Shown: positions 46,453-57,089, counted from the stretch's first letter. The stretch is 64,000 nt of DNA from Pyxicephalus adspersus (GCF_032062135.1 NC_092859.1:86184457-86248456); one strand, 5' to 3'. Notes: generated by a model not told the origin, from the sequence alone. Numbers and translations are program-made.

Positions 46453-49400
46453 CTAAAGGAAATCACTCAATTAATTCCCTTCTCAGAACTCAAACAATTC
46501 CATCTTAATACAAAATTGGTTTTCCAACATGACAAACTAGGAACAATAAGACAAGGCTTCACAAAAAATGAACAATACTAAAGTCAGTGTAGTCTCAGGT
46601 CTTCAGAATTATGCTGGCTATCGGTCATTATTTGCTCTCCTCAAGACTGAAACCAAACAAAAGTCTTACTAGATGAAGTTATTGGCAGTCTTTTGTATTC
46701 CGCCATGATTAAGCTCTCATAGACAGATAGCAACTAGGAGAGAAGAGAATTATTCCTTAATGGCCAGTGAGGGAAATATGAAAGGCATTGTTTTTCAAAA
46801 AAACAAACTTCATATGTAGCTTTACTATGCAAAAAATACACGTGAAAGACATTCTAAAATGATTGGAACACAAAACATTACCTAGACCCTGAACCATAAG
46901 ACTTTGATTCAATCCCATGAAGACAATCCTGCAGAGAACTGATAAGCACTTTACAACGATCATCAGCTGACACTTTGGACTGTTTAATTAAAGAAATAGC
47001 TGTCACCAAGGTTTCAATAGCACTTCCATAGTCACCTGCAAAATAAAAAAAAATGTAAATCACATAAATGCAATTTTCCTTCATACAAATGAATACAACC
47101 ACAAACTTGAACAAAAAAAAAACAACAATCAATTGTGACAGAAGATCTACTTGATTATAAATGCATATTATATAATGTTAAAACATTAAATATATTAGTT
47201 GAATATCTGCATGTAATGGTTTATAAACCAACATGGTCTAAGTATGGCATTTAACAGTTTTAGCTTTATCAAAACCAATAAAAATGTTATGTATTACAGT
47301 ATGCCATTGACCAATTGTTATTACAGTTAAGTAGGAAACAGTCAAGAAACTCAGAAGTGTCCTAAAACTGATCCCAAATGAAAGGTTAATGCACTTTAAA
47401 ACATTTGTAAAATCCACAGTATTTTTGAATGTTATGGATTCTACTAAACCAACAGTGAGATGAAATAATATATTATACTAAACCACCAACCAGCACTGGC
47501 ATCAGAAACTGCTCTGGAAATTGCACTGCTAGAAATGGCCCTGTTGCGGTTCATGATTTCCTCAAATTCTGCTTCCCCTAAAGGAGTTCTGACAGCATCC
47601 ATATCCCTGCAAAATGCACAACATTCTGAATTAAACAAACATATCAACTTAAACAGGGATTTTTTTTTTTTACATGTATTTTTTATTCAGGCTAACCTTC
47701 CAGGTGGCCCATAATCTCCCCGGTCATATGGAGGTGGCCGCCCATATGGATCTGATGGTGGAGGGCCACGGCTATCGGAAGAAGGCATACCAGAATTACC
47801 AGGTGGAGGAAAGAAGTTAGGATTAACATGTGGAGCTGGTGGTGGTCCTCCAGGGGGTGGGCCAGGCAAATGTGGAGGTGGACCAAGAGCCATAGGTGGC
47901 CCAGGAGGGCGAGGTGGAAATGGACCAGGGGGTGGAGGTGGACCTTGCTGAGGAGGTGGTGGACCAGGTGGAGGACCATATACAGGAGGGGGAGGGCCAG
48001 GCGGTAGAGGAACTAGTGGTGGTTGACCATATGGCTGTCCAGGAAATAAAACTGGAGGAGGTGGACGTTCGCCCCGATTTGGTGGCCCAGTTAATGGTGG
48101 AGGTAGTGGCTGTCCTGGAGGTGGAGGACCAGGAGGTCCTGGTGGACCAGGTGGACACATGGGTGGTCTTGGAGGAGTCATACCTATAACAAAAACAGGA
48201 AGAAAGTCAAAGATTTGCATGTAAAAAAACTAGGTCAATATGGCAACCTGGTGCAGAAAATTATGGCCATCCCTTCCTATATGTCTAAATGGGAAACAGA
48301 TTTGGGTATATCACTTGAGCAGGAGGACTGGGACCAAATCTGGTTTATGGTTGCCCACTGTGGTATTAATGCATCAGCGGTGGAAGCCAACTATAAACTG
48401 ATGTTGAGGTGGTACATGGTGCCATCTAGGCTTGCTAAATTCCAGCAGACCTGCTCCGGTGATTTAGCGGCTGAAACAATGCAGGAACTCTACCAAACAT
48501 GGTTGGAGTGCCCTATAGTGAGGAGGTTTTGGACGAGAGTATATCAAATGGCCTATACCATTGTGGAACGCTCCTTTCCTAAACGTCTGGTTGAGGCACT
48601 TTTGAGTTTGAAACCATTGGTCTGCACCAAAATCCAATTTAAATTGTTAACATATTTGTTCACTTTAGCTAACATGGTGCTGGCCAAGGCCTGGTGGTCT
48701 GCAATTCCCAACATAGAACAAGTTAAGAATAAAATGTCTTGGTTTCTAGTAAACAAGAAGATAAGAGCTTTACTAACTGCCTATGTACCTAGATTTCAGT
48801 ATGNNNNNNNNNNNNNNNNNNNNNNNNNNNNNNNNNNNNNNNNNNNNNNNNNNNNNNNNNNNNNNNNNNNNNNNNNNNNNNNNNNNNNNNNNNNNNNNNN
48901 NNNNNNNNNNNNNNNNNNNNNNNNNNNNNNNNNNNNNNNNNNNNNNNNNNNNNNNNNNNNNNNNNNNNNNNNNNNNNNNNNNNNNNNNNNNNNNNNNNNN
49001 NNNNNNNNNNNNNNNNNNNNNNNNNNNNNNNNNNNNNNNNNNNNNNNNNNNNNNNNNNNNNNNNNNNNNNNNNNNNNNNNNNNNNNNNNNNNNNNNNNNN
49101 NNNNNNNNNNNNNAAAAAAAAAATTATTGAAACAAAAACTAGGTCAAATATTCTGTAGCACAACATACAAGAAGAATCAATTTCACAAACATGTCCAACA
49201 GCAAAAACATGATCTTCTAGATGTAGGCACACAGATATTAGGAAACCAGAAAAGGAACTAGGCAGTTAAGCCAGTGCACATCTTCAAAACTGATTGGCAG
49301 AACCAACTGCTTAAAGCAGGTAAAGTCTTCCTACAATTACATACATCACTTAAAGACCAACGCCACACATTTTCTTCTTTTTTGGATAAAAAAAAGGGAT

Positions 49401-52400
49401 GGATTAGAGAATGGGGTTTCCAGCTCCGGTCCTCAAGGGCAAGGATCCAAACACAAAATATCTCTAACAGAATACATTTAGTCAAATTTAGAAAATGACC
49501 ATTTGGGGAGAATCCTGGGCAGTATGTGACGTCAAAAATAACATGGATGACTGTAAAAGGCTCGCCTGCTCTCCCCAAACCTCAAGTAAATACATGAGTG
49601 GAGTTAGGCTTTAAGAAAAACATGTTTATTTTGGATAAAAAAATTAGAAAGAAAAAAAGCAACCTCCCTTAAAATTCTGCATTACACTATTCTTACCCGC
49701 AAAAGGTGGAGGCGGCCCACCGGGTCCAGTAGGTCCAGGAAATCGGTCACCACCAGGTCCTGAGGTTGGGAACCGGCCCCTGCCTCTGCCACCAGGTGGA
49801 AATGGTAAGCGGGCATTGATACCAGGGGGGCCAGCTTTTCCTTCTCCAGACATTTGGCCAGCCTGTGTAGCTGCAACAATTAAAATAACACAAAAAGTAT
49901 CTATAGCTATAGACATTTCAAATGTAAACAAAACTGACCCATTATTTGTCTTTGTGGTTGAGCCTTACATAGAGTCAATATATAAAAAGCAGCTAGCTAC
50001 AGAAAGGCAAAGTATGTTAGTAACAAAATAACGCATCAAAGAGACCTATTACATCATCAGTAGTGCCCTTGAACCCACTCTACACTATCAAACATATTTC
50101 AACAAATAAGAACAAAATCAAAAGGCAAGTTTGTTTGTTTCTAACACATCTAGCTAATGGCCCATAAGGAATGTAGAGAACCATAAAAGGCTTTTGAGTT
50201 TGCACTTCATACCCTACCTGCTAGCCTGTGTCTTGCTGTACAGCGCTATTAAAGACAACAGTGCTAAATAAATCACCAATGACCTTCACCTCTTTGGCTG
50301 TATGAATACCAAGTATTTTCAAATGTAAAAGGGGTACATTTAAAAATACCTAATATGGCCGCACACGCGGGGGACGCAGGTGCGGGCTAGGCATTGCTAG
50401 GTTACACAGATGCCTGCCCAGCATCGCTGGAGGACGTAGCTGGAACGTGGGAACTGGGTAAGACTTTTATTAAACTCTCTGGCAATTCCGCTTTTGTTAT
50501 GGAAAATTCAACCCGAGTCAAACTCTGGATTACTGCCAGGGAGATTAATTATAACTGAACTCCATGTACTACTGCTCAGAGATTCATGTGAGGGCAATGT
50601 GGGGGTATTTATAGTGATATGACAACAATTTTTATTACTATAAAAACAAAGTATATATACCCTTATTTAGCATATCAATGTGTACCATGAAGATACCCCC
50701 ATATGTGTCACAGGAAAAAAAATGTTTACAGCTATACTTGTCCTAACTATTTGCATGCATACCAAACCCCTATATTTCTGGAAAGCTTTACCATGGCAGT
50801 GAAAATTTTCTTCAGCCGGGTGGTAGGAAGCTATAGCCGGGTGGTAAAAAAAAAACAGCAACCCCAAACTTTTTACATTTGTGACCCCCATATCTTGAAA
50901 TTCTTTGAACCTGGGGGGCTGAAATTGTAATAACCAGTATCTATGATGATCCCCTGTACACCCTGAAAGTTACAGGTCATTGTGACATACAGTTTAGGAG
51001 ATATGGAGGTTTGTACACAGGGCTGTGAGGATGCAGAATGACATGCACACTTTATACACACTGGATACATTTCACAGGCAGATTTTTTTTAAACAGAAAT
51101 CCGAGCTCGTACTATGAGATGGGGGCGGGGCTGCCTGTGTCTTCTTCAGATGAAGGCTGAGCTGTGTGCTCACCTCTGATTGGCAGCAATCCTCTGAACG
51201 GATGACACAGAGCAGCCTCACTGAGATCCGTGCATCCGAGGATGAGAGCTGCCCAGAGCTGGGCGGGGTATTCAAATCAGCCGGGCGGAGCAACCGGCTA
51301 AAAACCTCTGGGGAGAACTATGCTATGGGCTCAGTGTACACATGCACAGACCAGTGTACTATCCCAGCAAGGTTGCCTGCCACAAACAATCAGGTTCTGT
51401 GAGTAAGAAAAGGCAAGCTTAGTTTAAAAAATTGCTAACAGGAGCAAAAAGGATAGAAGTGGGTTTAAAAACATTTATTTTTGTTCCTCAACTATGTTTG
51501 CAGCATGATTAAATTACATGTACACATGTGATACTTACTTTTTCTTGACTGTGATTCAAATTGAGAAAGAAATTGCTTATTGCAAGGAGTAACAACAGGA
51601 TTCTGCCCATGTAGCTCTCTTTTTGGCAACAAATCCATGAGTTTCTTAGAGGAAGACTCGGAGCCAACACATATTAATGCAAACCTTTGCAAATAAAAGC
51701 ACAAAAAATAAAGAAAATACATTTAGACTAAATAGGTTTAGCTTCAAAACAACAATGGGTAAATCGATAAGGTTACAAAGTCTATGCAGTAACCAAAACT
51801 GGTACCTATTACCAATGTAATTAGTTTTATGGAGAATTGCAGGAATTGTGACAGTTACATGCAGTAGGGCTAACCATATTAAAAATAAAGCCCCAATTTG
51901 CAGGGCTTTTGCATAAATATGCCAGTGTCATGATAAAACAAAAAGATACGATTTTCTGATAATTGCTGACATTGTAGGGTACATACTACCTTGCCTTATA
52001 TAAACCAAAACATTTTAAAGACAATCCATTACCTGTGAGTCATAATTATTGTACTGCACAGCCACTGAGTAACTGCCATGTATAACAGCTGGATAATTGT
52101 TTTCTCTTTACTGAAAAAGTGGTTATTTCTTTAGCTGTTAATGACTTACACTGAAAGTTCAAAGGTTTATGGTCAGTTAGAAATATTCTCATTTTTGAAA
52201 GAAAACAATTGGTTGGTGAATTTAAATAACATCAATTACATCAAAAATACTGTCCAGCCACTGTTAATGTACATGACTATAGTAGCTGGAAATGGCTGTT
52301 AATAAATTGAGTATTTGTATAAATAGAAAGGCCCATTATCAGCAACAATTAGTCTTGAGTTCCAATGGAATGCTGTGTTCACTAATGCACCTCTGTCGGT

Positions 52401-55400
52401 GTAAAATGTTAATTAATGATTACAAAGCCCTTGTGCAAATTTATACAAGCACATGGGACTTCCCCAGACTAGGTGAGTATCTGTTGCATTAGCAAATGTG
52501 GGTTCGACCCGGACTAAAAGACCAGAAACCAAAAACTTTCTCCTGAAACTTGTCAGTCTATTTTTGTACTGAGGAATGAAGGCTATGTGAGAAATTGCCA
52601 AGAAACTGAATGTCTTTTACAATGTTGTGTACGAATTTCTTCAGTGTGGTACAAACTGGCTCCAATTACAGAAAGAGGATTGGAAGTCACCTGTGTACAA
52701 TTGTGCAAGAGGATAAATATCCTAAAAAGTGTGTTTGGGAAACAGATGTCGTTCAGACGCTGAATTGGTTATTTCATTAAAGGGGACCCACAAACACCAG
52801 TCTCCGCATCTACAGTGAAGAAGCAACTTGGCCTTCTAGGAAGAGTTCTGAAGAAAATGCCAAGAGAATGGCTAATAAAAAGAAAGGATTGAGATGGGAA
52901 AAACAGACAATGGACACAGAAAGCTTTAGGACAGCGTCTTATGGACACACCTATTCAAGTGTATGCAGTGTTCAACACAGAATTTTTCTTTTTTTTTTTT
53001 TTTTTAAGATGGATGGGAAGAAAATGTAGGCGGGTGGATGCCCCTGTATTGTGACCTAACTCATCAGTAATCACCCAAAAACAGCCAGGGGGTTACTGAA
53101 AAGTGCTGGGTGGTGCACCTGGCTAAAACAGGCTGTGGAGAACACTACAATGATCCACAAAAACATTTCATTGGGTTTGCATCACACAAATGTTAAGATG
53201 CTAGTTCAATGAATATTACCATCTGTTAAACATGGGGGAGGCTAAGTGATGGCCTGGGGCTTTTTTGGTGGTGGTTAATTTGGAGATTTGTACAGGGTGA
53301 AAAAGACCTTGAAAAATGAAGGGTATCACTCCATTTTATAATACGATGCCATACCCTGTGGACAGTACTTGATAGGAGTCAATTTTTCCTACAAGACAAT
53401 AACCCAAAGCACACCCCCAAACTACATAAGGACTACACATGGTATTTGGAAAGGCTGTGTAACACTGATCTTCCTCTGGTATTCTGGTGTCATCCTTAGC
53501 GCTCCCTTTTTAAAGATTTTAACCAGCAGGTCAAAAAAAGGTATACTCCTCAGAATAAGACCGACAATGCAGCCTTCTCTTTTATGTATTCTATTTGAAT
53601 TTAGTGCTGCTAGATTTTCTACTGTTCCTTCGTATTTTCTTTAGACATTTTGGCAAACAACCAGGAGTATAGAAAAGTAATTAAAATAAAAATATCAGCT
53701 ATTACCCTTCTCACTGCTAATCTGAAAAATATATACTCATGTTTTACACTCTCCAAGTGTTAACATTCTTGTGAACTTACATTTGAATATTAAATATTTG
53801 ATGGGGTTTCCTTTAATATATGTGATAATTAACTGTGCCATTTACAAAAAGTGGAAATATTCTAAAAAAAACATTTTTTTGGTATCTGATTCTGTGAAGG
53901 ATAGAGGTATTCAAAATTAACCAAACAGAGAATGCTACCCCATCCAGATCCTGAAGAAAAGAACACAGAATGGAAGGCAGTCCAACTTTGGTCTACTTTT
54001 TTAACCAGTTAAATGTGAACGGGAGAAAGTGTTATATAAGTAAATGCATTCATCATACAAATAAAGTCATCATATTGCTTGANNNNNNNNNNNNNNNNNN
54101 NNNNNNNNNNNNNNNNNNNNNNNNNNNNNNNNNNNNNNNNNNNNNNNNNNNNNNNNNNNNNNNNNNNNNNNNNNNNNNNNNNNNNNNNNNNNNNNNNNNN
54201 NNNNNNNNNNNNNNNNNNNNNNNNNNNNNNNNNNNNNNNNNNNNNNNNNNNNNNNNNNNNNNNNNNNNNNNNNNNNNNNNNNNNNNNNNNNNNNNNNNNN
54301 NNNNNNNNNNNNNNNNNNNNNNNNNNNNNNNNNNNNNNNNNNNNNNNNNNNNNNNNNNNNNNNNNNNNNNNNNNNNNNNNNNNNNNNNNNNNNNNNNNNN
54401 NNNNNNNNNNNNNNNNNNNNNNNNNNNNNNNNNNNNNNNNNNNNNNNNNNNNNNNNNNNNNNNNNNNNNNNNNNNNNNNNNNNNNNTACTGAATGCTTTA
54501 GATTAGTGTTTTTCAACCAGGGTTCCTCTAGAGCAGGGGTCGGCAAACTTTTTGGACTACTAGACCGTTTAAGGAGGTCAAGAAGGCACACTAGGCCAGA
54601 AGAAACAGGTGTCAAAGGAAAGGTTTTTTTCCCCAACCATGACTGCAAGCGAGCAGCCTCAGTCTTCTGCTCATCCGTGGTGTAGTCTCTGTACGTGTGT
54701 GCATTCTTGGCATCGAAATGCCCCTTGAAAGTGCTGTTGGTGTCGTTGCACACTAAACACAGGGCTTTGTTGCCACGCAGGTCGAAGAATAATTTTTCAG
54801 TCCATTCGGGGTTGAAGACACGACATTCAAAGTCAACCTTCCAGAGACTGGTAACTGCATGTTGCTATTGCTCTTTAGGCATAATAATTGGGGTTACTGT
54901 GCGAGAACTCACGATAACTCGACAATTCAATTAGGCCTTATCCAACATTAAATAACAAGCGTTAAGTTGAACTGGAATACTGGCTAGGCCATATCTGGCC
55001 TCAAGGCTGGAGTTTGCCTACCTCTGCTTTAGAGGTTACTAGGGGTTCTTGGAGCATTTTGTGATTTTCAGGTCAGTATAAGTGACACCAATGATCTCCC
55101 TAGCAGAACGGTGAAGGATTAGTTCCTACTAGAAAAGGAATAGAGAGATAATCTTTTAATAAAGGACAACAGAGGGGATTTCCCTTACATTGGAAAGACA
55201 TCCCATCACATCTTGTTAAGTTTATAAGACAGGAAGTGAAACCTCTGTAATTAGACACAGACGTCAGACCAAAAAAATTACAGTGGTTTTAACCACTCCT
55301 TGTACTATACAAAATAAAAAATATGTTTGGCTTTTTTTTTTTGTATAAAAAAAAAACTAGTAGTTCCACACACACACACACACACCATCTCCACCCATCG

Positions 55401-57089
55401 ATCAGTATATGTTGAAGAAAAACATTTTTTTGTCCTTGACTATTCCCAAATACCCTGTAACTGGCTAAGCACAGAAGCTGGATAAGAAAAAGAATAAACC
55501 TTCTGCTTCTCATTACTGCAGCAATGAAAGTACAGTGGACCCGTAGAGTTCGCAGAAATAAACTGTCTGTTTCTTTATATGAACAGTGATGAAGATAGGA
55601 GCACAGGTAGAGATCATTTTAGTATTAGTAGCAGAACATTTTCATGGTGACTAAAATTGTTACTCCACTTTGAATGAAAAACTTTGGGGTAGATGTCACA
55701 AGATAGAAGCACCCTCTGGCTTTATTCTGCCTCAGAAATGGCGAGAGCCCCCCCCTGTCTGGATCAGTTTCATTCCCAGGAAAACAAAACTTAAAAATCT
55801 GCATTGACACCAGACCAGAACTAAAGGAGAAATATCCCCACTGGGACTGCTGCTCGACAACTGTTTAAAGCATACCTAAACTCAGAATTTTCACTTTTCA
55901 TAAAAGGGTAGACAACCCTTTTATGCAAGGTAAAAATTCAGTTTTTCTCACGCATGCGCAGTGAGATCTGCAAGTTTTTCCCCCATCTACATCACTCAAT
56001 CTCGCGCCTGGGTCGGGTGACGTAGGAAGTAGGAACCGTAAGATGAGAAGGTGGCGGCGCCCCGGCCAGAAAACGAATACCAGGATGAAGTGGGACCCAA
56101 AGGAAGAGACCTACAGATCAACCAACTGTTCTGCGGGATTAAAGGCAAGTGGTTTTAAGTTTTGGGTGAGTTTTGAGTGTACTTCCTCTTTAAGAGCGTG
56201 TCCCCACTAAGATTGTGCTTCAGTGCAAGAGGAAAGTTTCTAGCTCAAGCAATTTCCCTTCACTTGCCCTGTAGACACAAATGAATGTGAGAAAATCTCC
56301 TCTAAGGTAAATCATAACGTTATGTGAAAACACAACGACATGGCTGGGTACTCCAGTGCTTCCACCATATTGGGCTGCCACTCGTCTATCAGAGGTAAGT
56401 CCTCATCCCCAGGGATACGGTGACTGCTGGCCGCACTGACACACCACGACCTATAGGGGGCAATAATCCCCGATAGTGATCACCTCACCATGGGGATAAA
56501 CCTACAGGAGGAGAAGCCTGGTGAATGGGGCACAGGTGACAAATGAGAGGCGATAGAAATAACAAGTTGCTGCTTTAGGTTTTATTTTAAATGTAATGTC
56601 ATTGAAGCCATTATTGTGTGCAGCCAGAATATTGTCATTGGTTTACACATTGTATTGCTCAGGATGCATCCTCAGAAATGGGTTCATAACACAAATAGTA
56701 ATATAACAACGCAGGATATAGGAGCCTGGGCTAGCAGACGGCGATGTTATTGTTTATGAGAGGCCGGGTGTGGAGGGGAGGAGGCGGGGCTGGGCATGCT
56801 AGGCCTTCGCCCTGTTCCACACGCGGCCTACACAAAGCCAGCGCCAAGCCGCGGTAACATTCTCCGGAACATTGCTGAGCCCCCGTGTAATGAGGCCCAC
56901 ACAGGCACCGCACACACAACCCACCCCATCCAACTGAAACCATAACCTTCCCTGTACAATCTGAAGCCCAGCCCTCCACGGCTACCAAGGCGGGGGCAGC
57001 CCCATAGCCAGCTCGCAGCAACCCCATACCTGGTTAAACTCTTCGCCTACGTCCGCGTAAATATCTATATGGTCTACACCGTCCGCCAT
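46263..57089 (-). CDS. CPSF6: CPSF6 (cleavage and polyadenylation specificity factor 6), gene with missing internal exons
   Basis: CPSF6 (CFIm68) is the large subunit of mammalian cleavage factor Im. With NUDT21 it binds UGUA motifs and guides poly(A)-site choice in the nucleus (established knowledge). Seven coding exons are visible: 57089-57030, 51684-51539, 49870-49697, 48183-47697, 47606-47491, 47035-46882 and 46452-46263. All junctions are GT-AG and phases agree wherever neighbouring exons are present. Together they give 442 codons; with the roughly 104 missing ones the protein would be about 546 residues, close to the human 551-residue form. In order they encode the acidic N-terminus, the end of the RRM, a Gly/Arg-rich stretch, the long Pro-rich region and the C-terminal Arg/Ser/Glu/Asp-rich RS-like domain. 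Codons for human residues 21-124, including most of the RRM, are not in the readable sequence and may lie in the 54083-54486 gap. Confidence 0.95.
46882..47035 (-). CDS. CPSF6: CPSF6 exon with [20 protein letters not shown]
   Basis: A 154-bp exon with 50 full codons, starting [10 protein letters not shown] and ending SYGSGS. This is a strongly conserved helical segment between the Pro-rich and RS-like regions. The junctions are TTTTGCAG and GTAATG. Confidence 0.93.
47491..47606 (-). CDS. CPSF6: CPSF6 exon with [20 protein letters not shown]
   Basis: A 116-bp exon encoding 38 full codons, [20 protein letters not shown] onward to SDASA, nearly identical to human. The donor is GTTGGT, weaker than the other donors of the gene. 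Confidence 0.93.
47697..48183 (-). CDS. CPSF6: CPSF6 proline-rich exon
   Basis: A 487-bp exon encoding about 161 residues that are largely Pro and Gly, from MTPPRPP to DYGPPGR. In mammals this low-complexity region mediates condensate and partner interactions and holds the FG peptide bound by retroviral capsids. At 48029-48031 the codon is TAT, so the segment reads [13 protein letters not shown], with Tyr where human has the FG Phe. Long open frames on the other strands here are shadows of the biased composition. Confidence 0.93.
48225..48238 (+). repeat. L1 target-site duplication, left copy
   Basis: AAAAACTAGGTCAA here is repeated exactly at 49134-49147 and brackets the LINE insertion. Confidence 0.8.
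48239..49133 (+). mobile_element. 5'-truncated L1 LINE insertion in a CPSF6 intron
   Basis: The plus strand is open without stops for about 190 codons up to the gap at 48804. It encodes the C-terminal part of an L1-type ORF2, with [39 protein letters not shown] and [15 protein letters not shown]. An A-rich tail resumes after the gap (49114-49123). Exact 14-bp direct repeats at 48225-48238 and 49134-49147 mark the insertion. It is antisense to CPSF6 and ends 55 bases before the splice acceptor at 48184. The usual Cys-rich motif between LAKF and the LYQTWLECP segment appears shortened. The open frame and intact duplications suggest a fairly young insertion. Confidence 0.85.
48804..49113. other. 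Assembly gap (310 N)
   Basis: A run of N inside the L1 insertion. Confidence 0.99.
49134..49147 (+). repeat. L1 target-site duplication, right copy
   Basis: AAAAACTAGGTCAA, an exact match to 48225-48238. Confidence 0.8.
49148..49696 (-). other. CPSF6 intron, nothing coding seen
   Basis: Remainder of the intron. I looked for the mammalian alternative exon of the 588-residue isoform and did not find it in the readable sequence. Confidence 0.4.
49697..49870 (-). CDS. CPSF6: CPSF6 exon, Gly/Arg-rich segment
   Basis: A 174-bp exon encoding [16 protein letters not shown], then GGRGRGRFP and GGDRFPGP and ending PPPPFA. It follows a TTGCAG acceptor and ends at a GTAAGA donor. In mammals the next exon can be an alternative 37-residue exon that makes the 588-residue isoform. 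I do not see it in the readable part of the intron to 48184, but the intron contains a gap. Confidence 0.92.
50350..50549 (+). repeat. CCCGAG-family repeat in CPSF6 intron
   Basis: CATTGCTAGGTTACACAGAT and CTCTCTGGCAATTCCGC parallel the copy at 43620-43832; the right part reads ACCCGAGTCAAACTCTGG. Confidence 0.55.
50550..51538. repeat. CPSF6 intron with AGCCGGGTGG repeat fragments
   Basis: The words AGCCGGGTGGTA (near 50813 and 50836) and GCCGGGCGGAGC with CTGGGGAGAACTATGC (51280-51325) belong to a dispersed frog repeat whose other end reads GTGTTCTCCCCAG (compare 4363). No coding sequence is seen. Confidence 0.45.
51539..51684 (-). CDS. CPSF6: CPSF6 exon encoding the C-terminal half of the RRM
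   Basis: A 146-bp exon after a TTTGCAAAG acceptor, encoding [20 protein letters not shown] and onward through the [11 protein letters not shown] segment, ending before GTAAGT. The start overlaps the RNP1 motif of the RRM; human has FALVGVGSE here. It should begin with the last base of a Gly codon, so the missing upstream exon must end in phase 2. Confidence 0.93.
51685..52499 (-). other. CPSF6 intron, no exon seen
   Basis: Searched for the missing RRM exons of CPSF6 (LYIGNLTWW and the EYGGHDQIDLYDDV acidic segment) without finding them. Confidence 0.45.
52500..53445 (+). pseudogene. Degraded Tc1/mariner transposase gene
   Basis: On the plus strand the sequence follows a Tc1 transposase family common in fish: CCTGAAACTTGTCAGTCTAT, GTGAGAAATTGCCAAGAAAC, ATCTACAGTGAAGAAGC and, near the end, codons for [10 protein letters not shown], which holds the second catalytic Asp of the DDE triad. 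Stops and frameshifts are frequent. A foreign segment (about 52980-53148, starting with a T-rich tract and ending CTGTGGAGAACACTAC) splits it. Terminal inverted repeats were not located. It lies in a CPSF6 intron, antisense to the gene. Confidence 0.8.
53446..54082. other. CPSF6 intron, no feature seen
   Basis: AT-rich; no exon or bounded element was recognised. Confidence 0.4.
54083..54486. other. Assembly gap (404 N), possible site of missing CPSF6 exon(s)
   Basis: The only run of N between CPSF6 exon 1 and the exon at 51684. At least one of the missing coding exons probably lies here if the gap length is underestimated. Confidence 0.95.
54504..55130 (-). mobile_element. Outer hAT-type MITE, split by a second element
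   Basis: TAGTGTTTTTCAACCAGGGT on the left, and GGTTACTAGGGGTTCTTGGA, TTTTCAGGTCAGTATAAGTG and CACCAATGAT on the right, match the family of 568-799 in reverse orientation. It is interrupted at 54534-55026. The right border is approximate. Confidence 0.6.
54534..55026 (-). mobile_element. Inner hAT element with BED-finger transposase remnant
   Basis: Ends CAGGGGTCGGCAAACT and AGTTTGCCTACCTCTG are inverted. Flanking 8-mers CTCTAGAG (54526-54533) and CTTTAGAG (55027-55034) form the target duplication with one change. The minus strand from ATG at 54882 encodes MPKEQ, a TAG, then [18 protein letters not shown] and [15 protein letters not shown], the BED zinc-finger start of a Charlie-type transposase related to GTF2IRD2/ZBED proteins. 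After SWLGKK the sequence jumps to the 3' end, so most of the transposase is deleted. Confidence 0.8.
55131..55863. other. CPSF6 intron 1 portion with (CA)n run
   Basis: Contains a CA run at about 55367-55385. No exon was recognised. Confidence 0.4.
55864..56194. mobile_element. MITE-like frog repeat in CPSF6 intron 1
   Basis: The left end TTTAAAGCATACCTAAACTC and the right end, in reverse CTTAAAGAGGAAGTACACTC, are imperfect inverted repeats. The core is unusually GC-rich and contains GCATGCGCAGTGAGATCT, TCGGGTGACGTAGG and GGTGGCGGCGCCCCGG. I remember it as abundant in ranoid frogs. Confidence 0.6.
56195..56719. other. CPSF6 intron 1 next to the promoter
   Basis: Contains an exon-like plus-strand ATG frame at 56342-56395 ending before GTAAGT, but nothing supports it as a gene. 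Confidence 0.35.

Noticed and set aside
47823..48189. Three additional open frames over the CPSF6 proline-rich exon
   Set aside because: They are shadows of the GGN/CCN-rich coding sequence in other frames; the minus-strand Pro-rich frame has matching splice sites and homology.
56342..56395. ATG frame on the plus strand ending before GTAAGT, exon-like
   Set aside because: Lies in CPSF6 intron 1 next to repeat DNA; the peptide matches nothing and no following exon was found.
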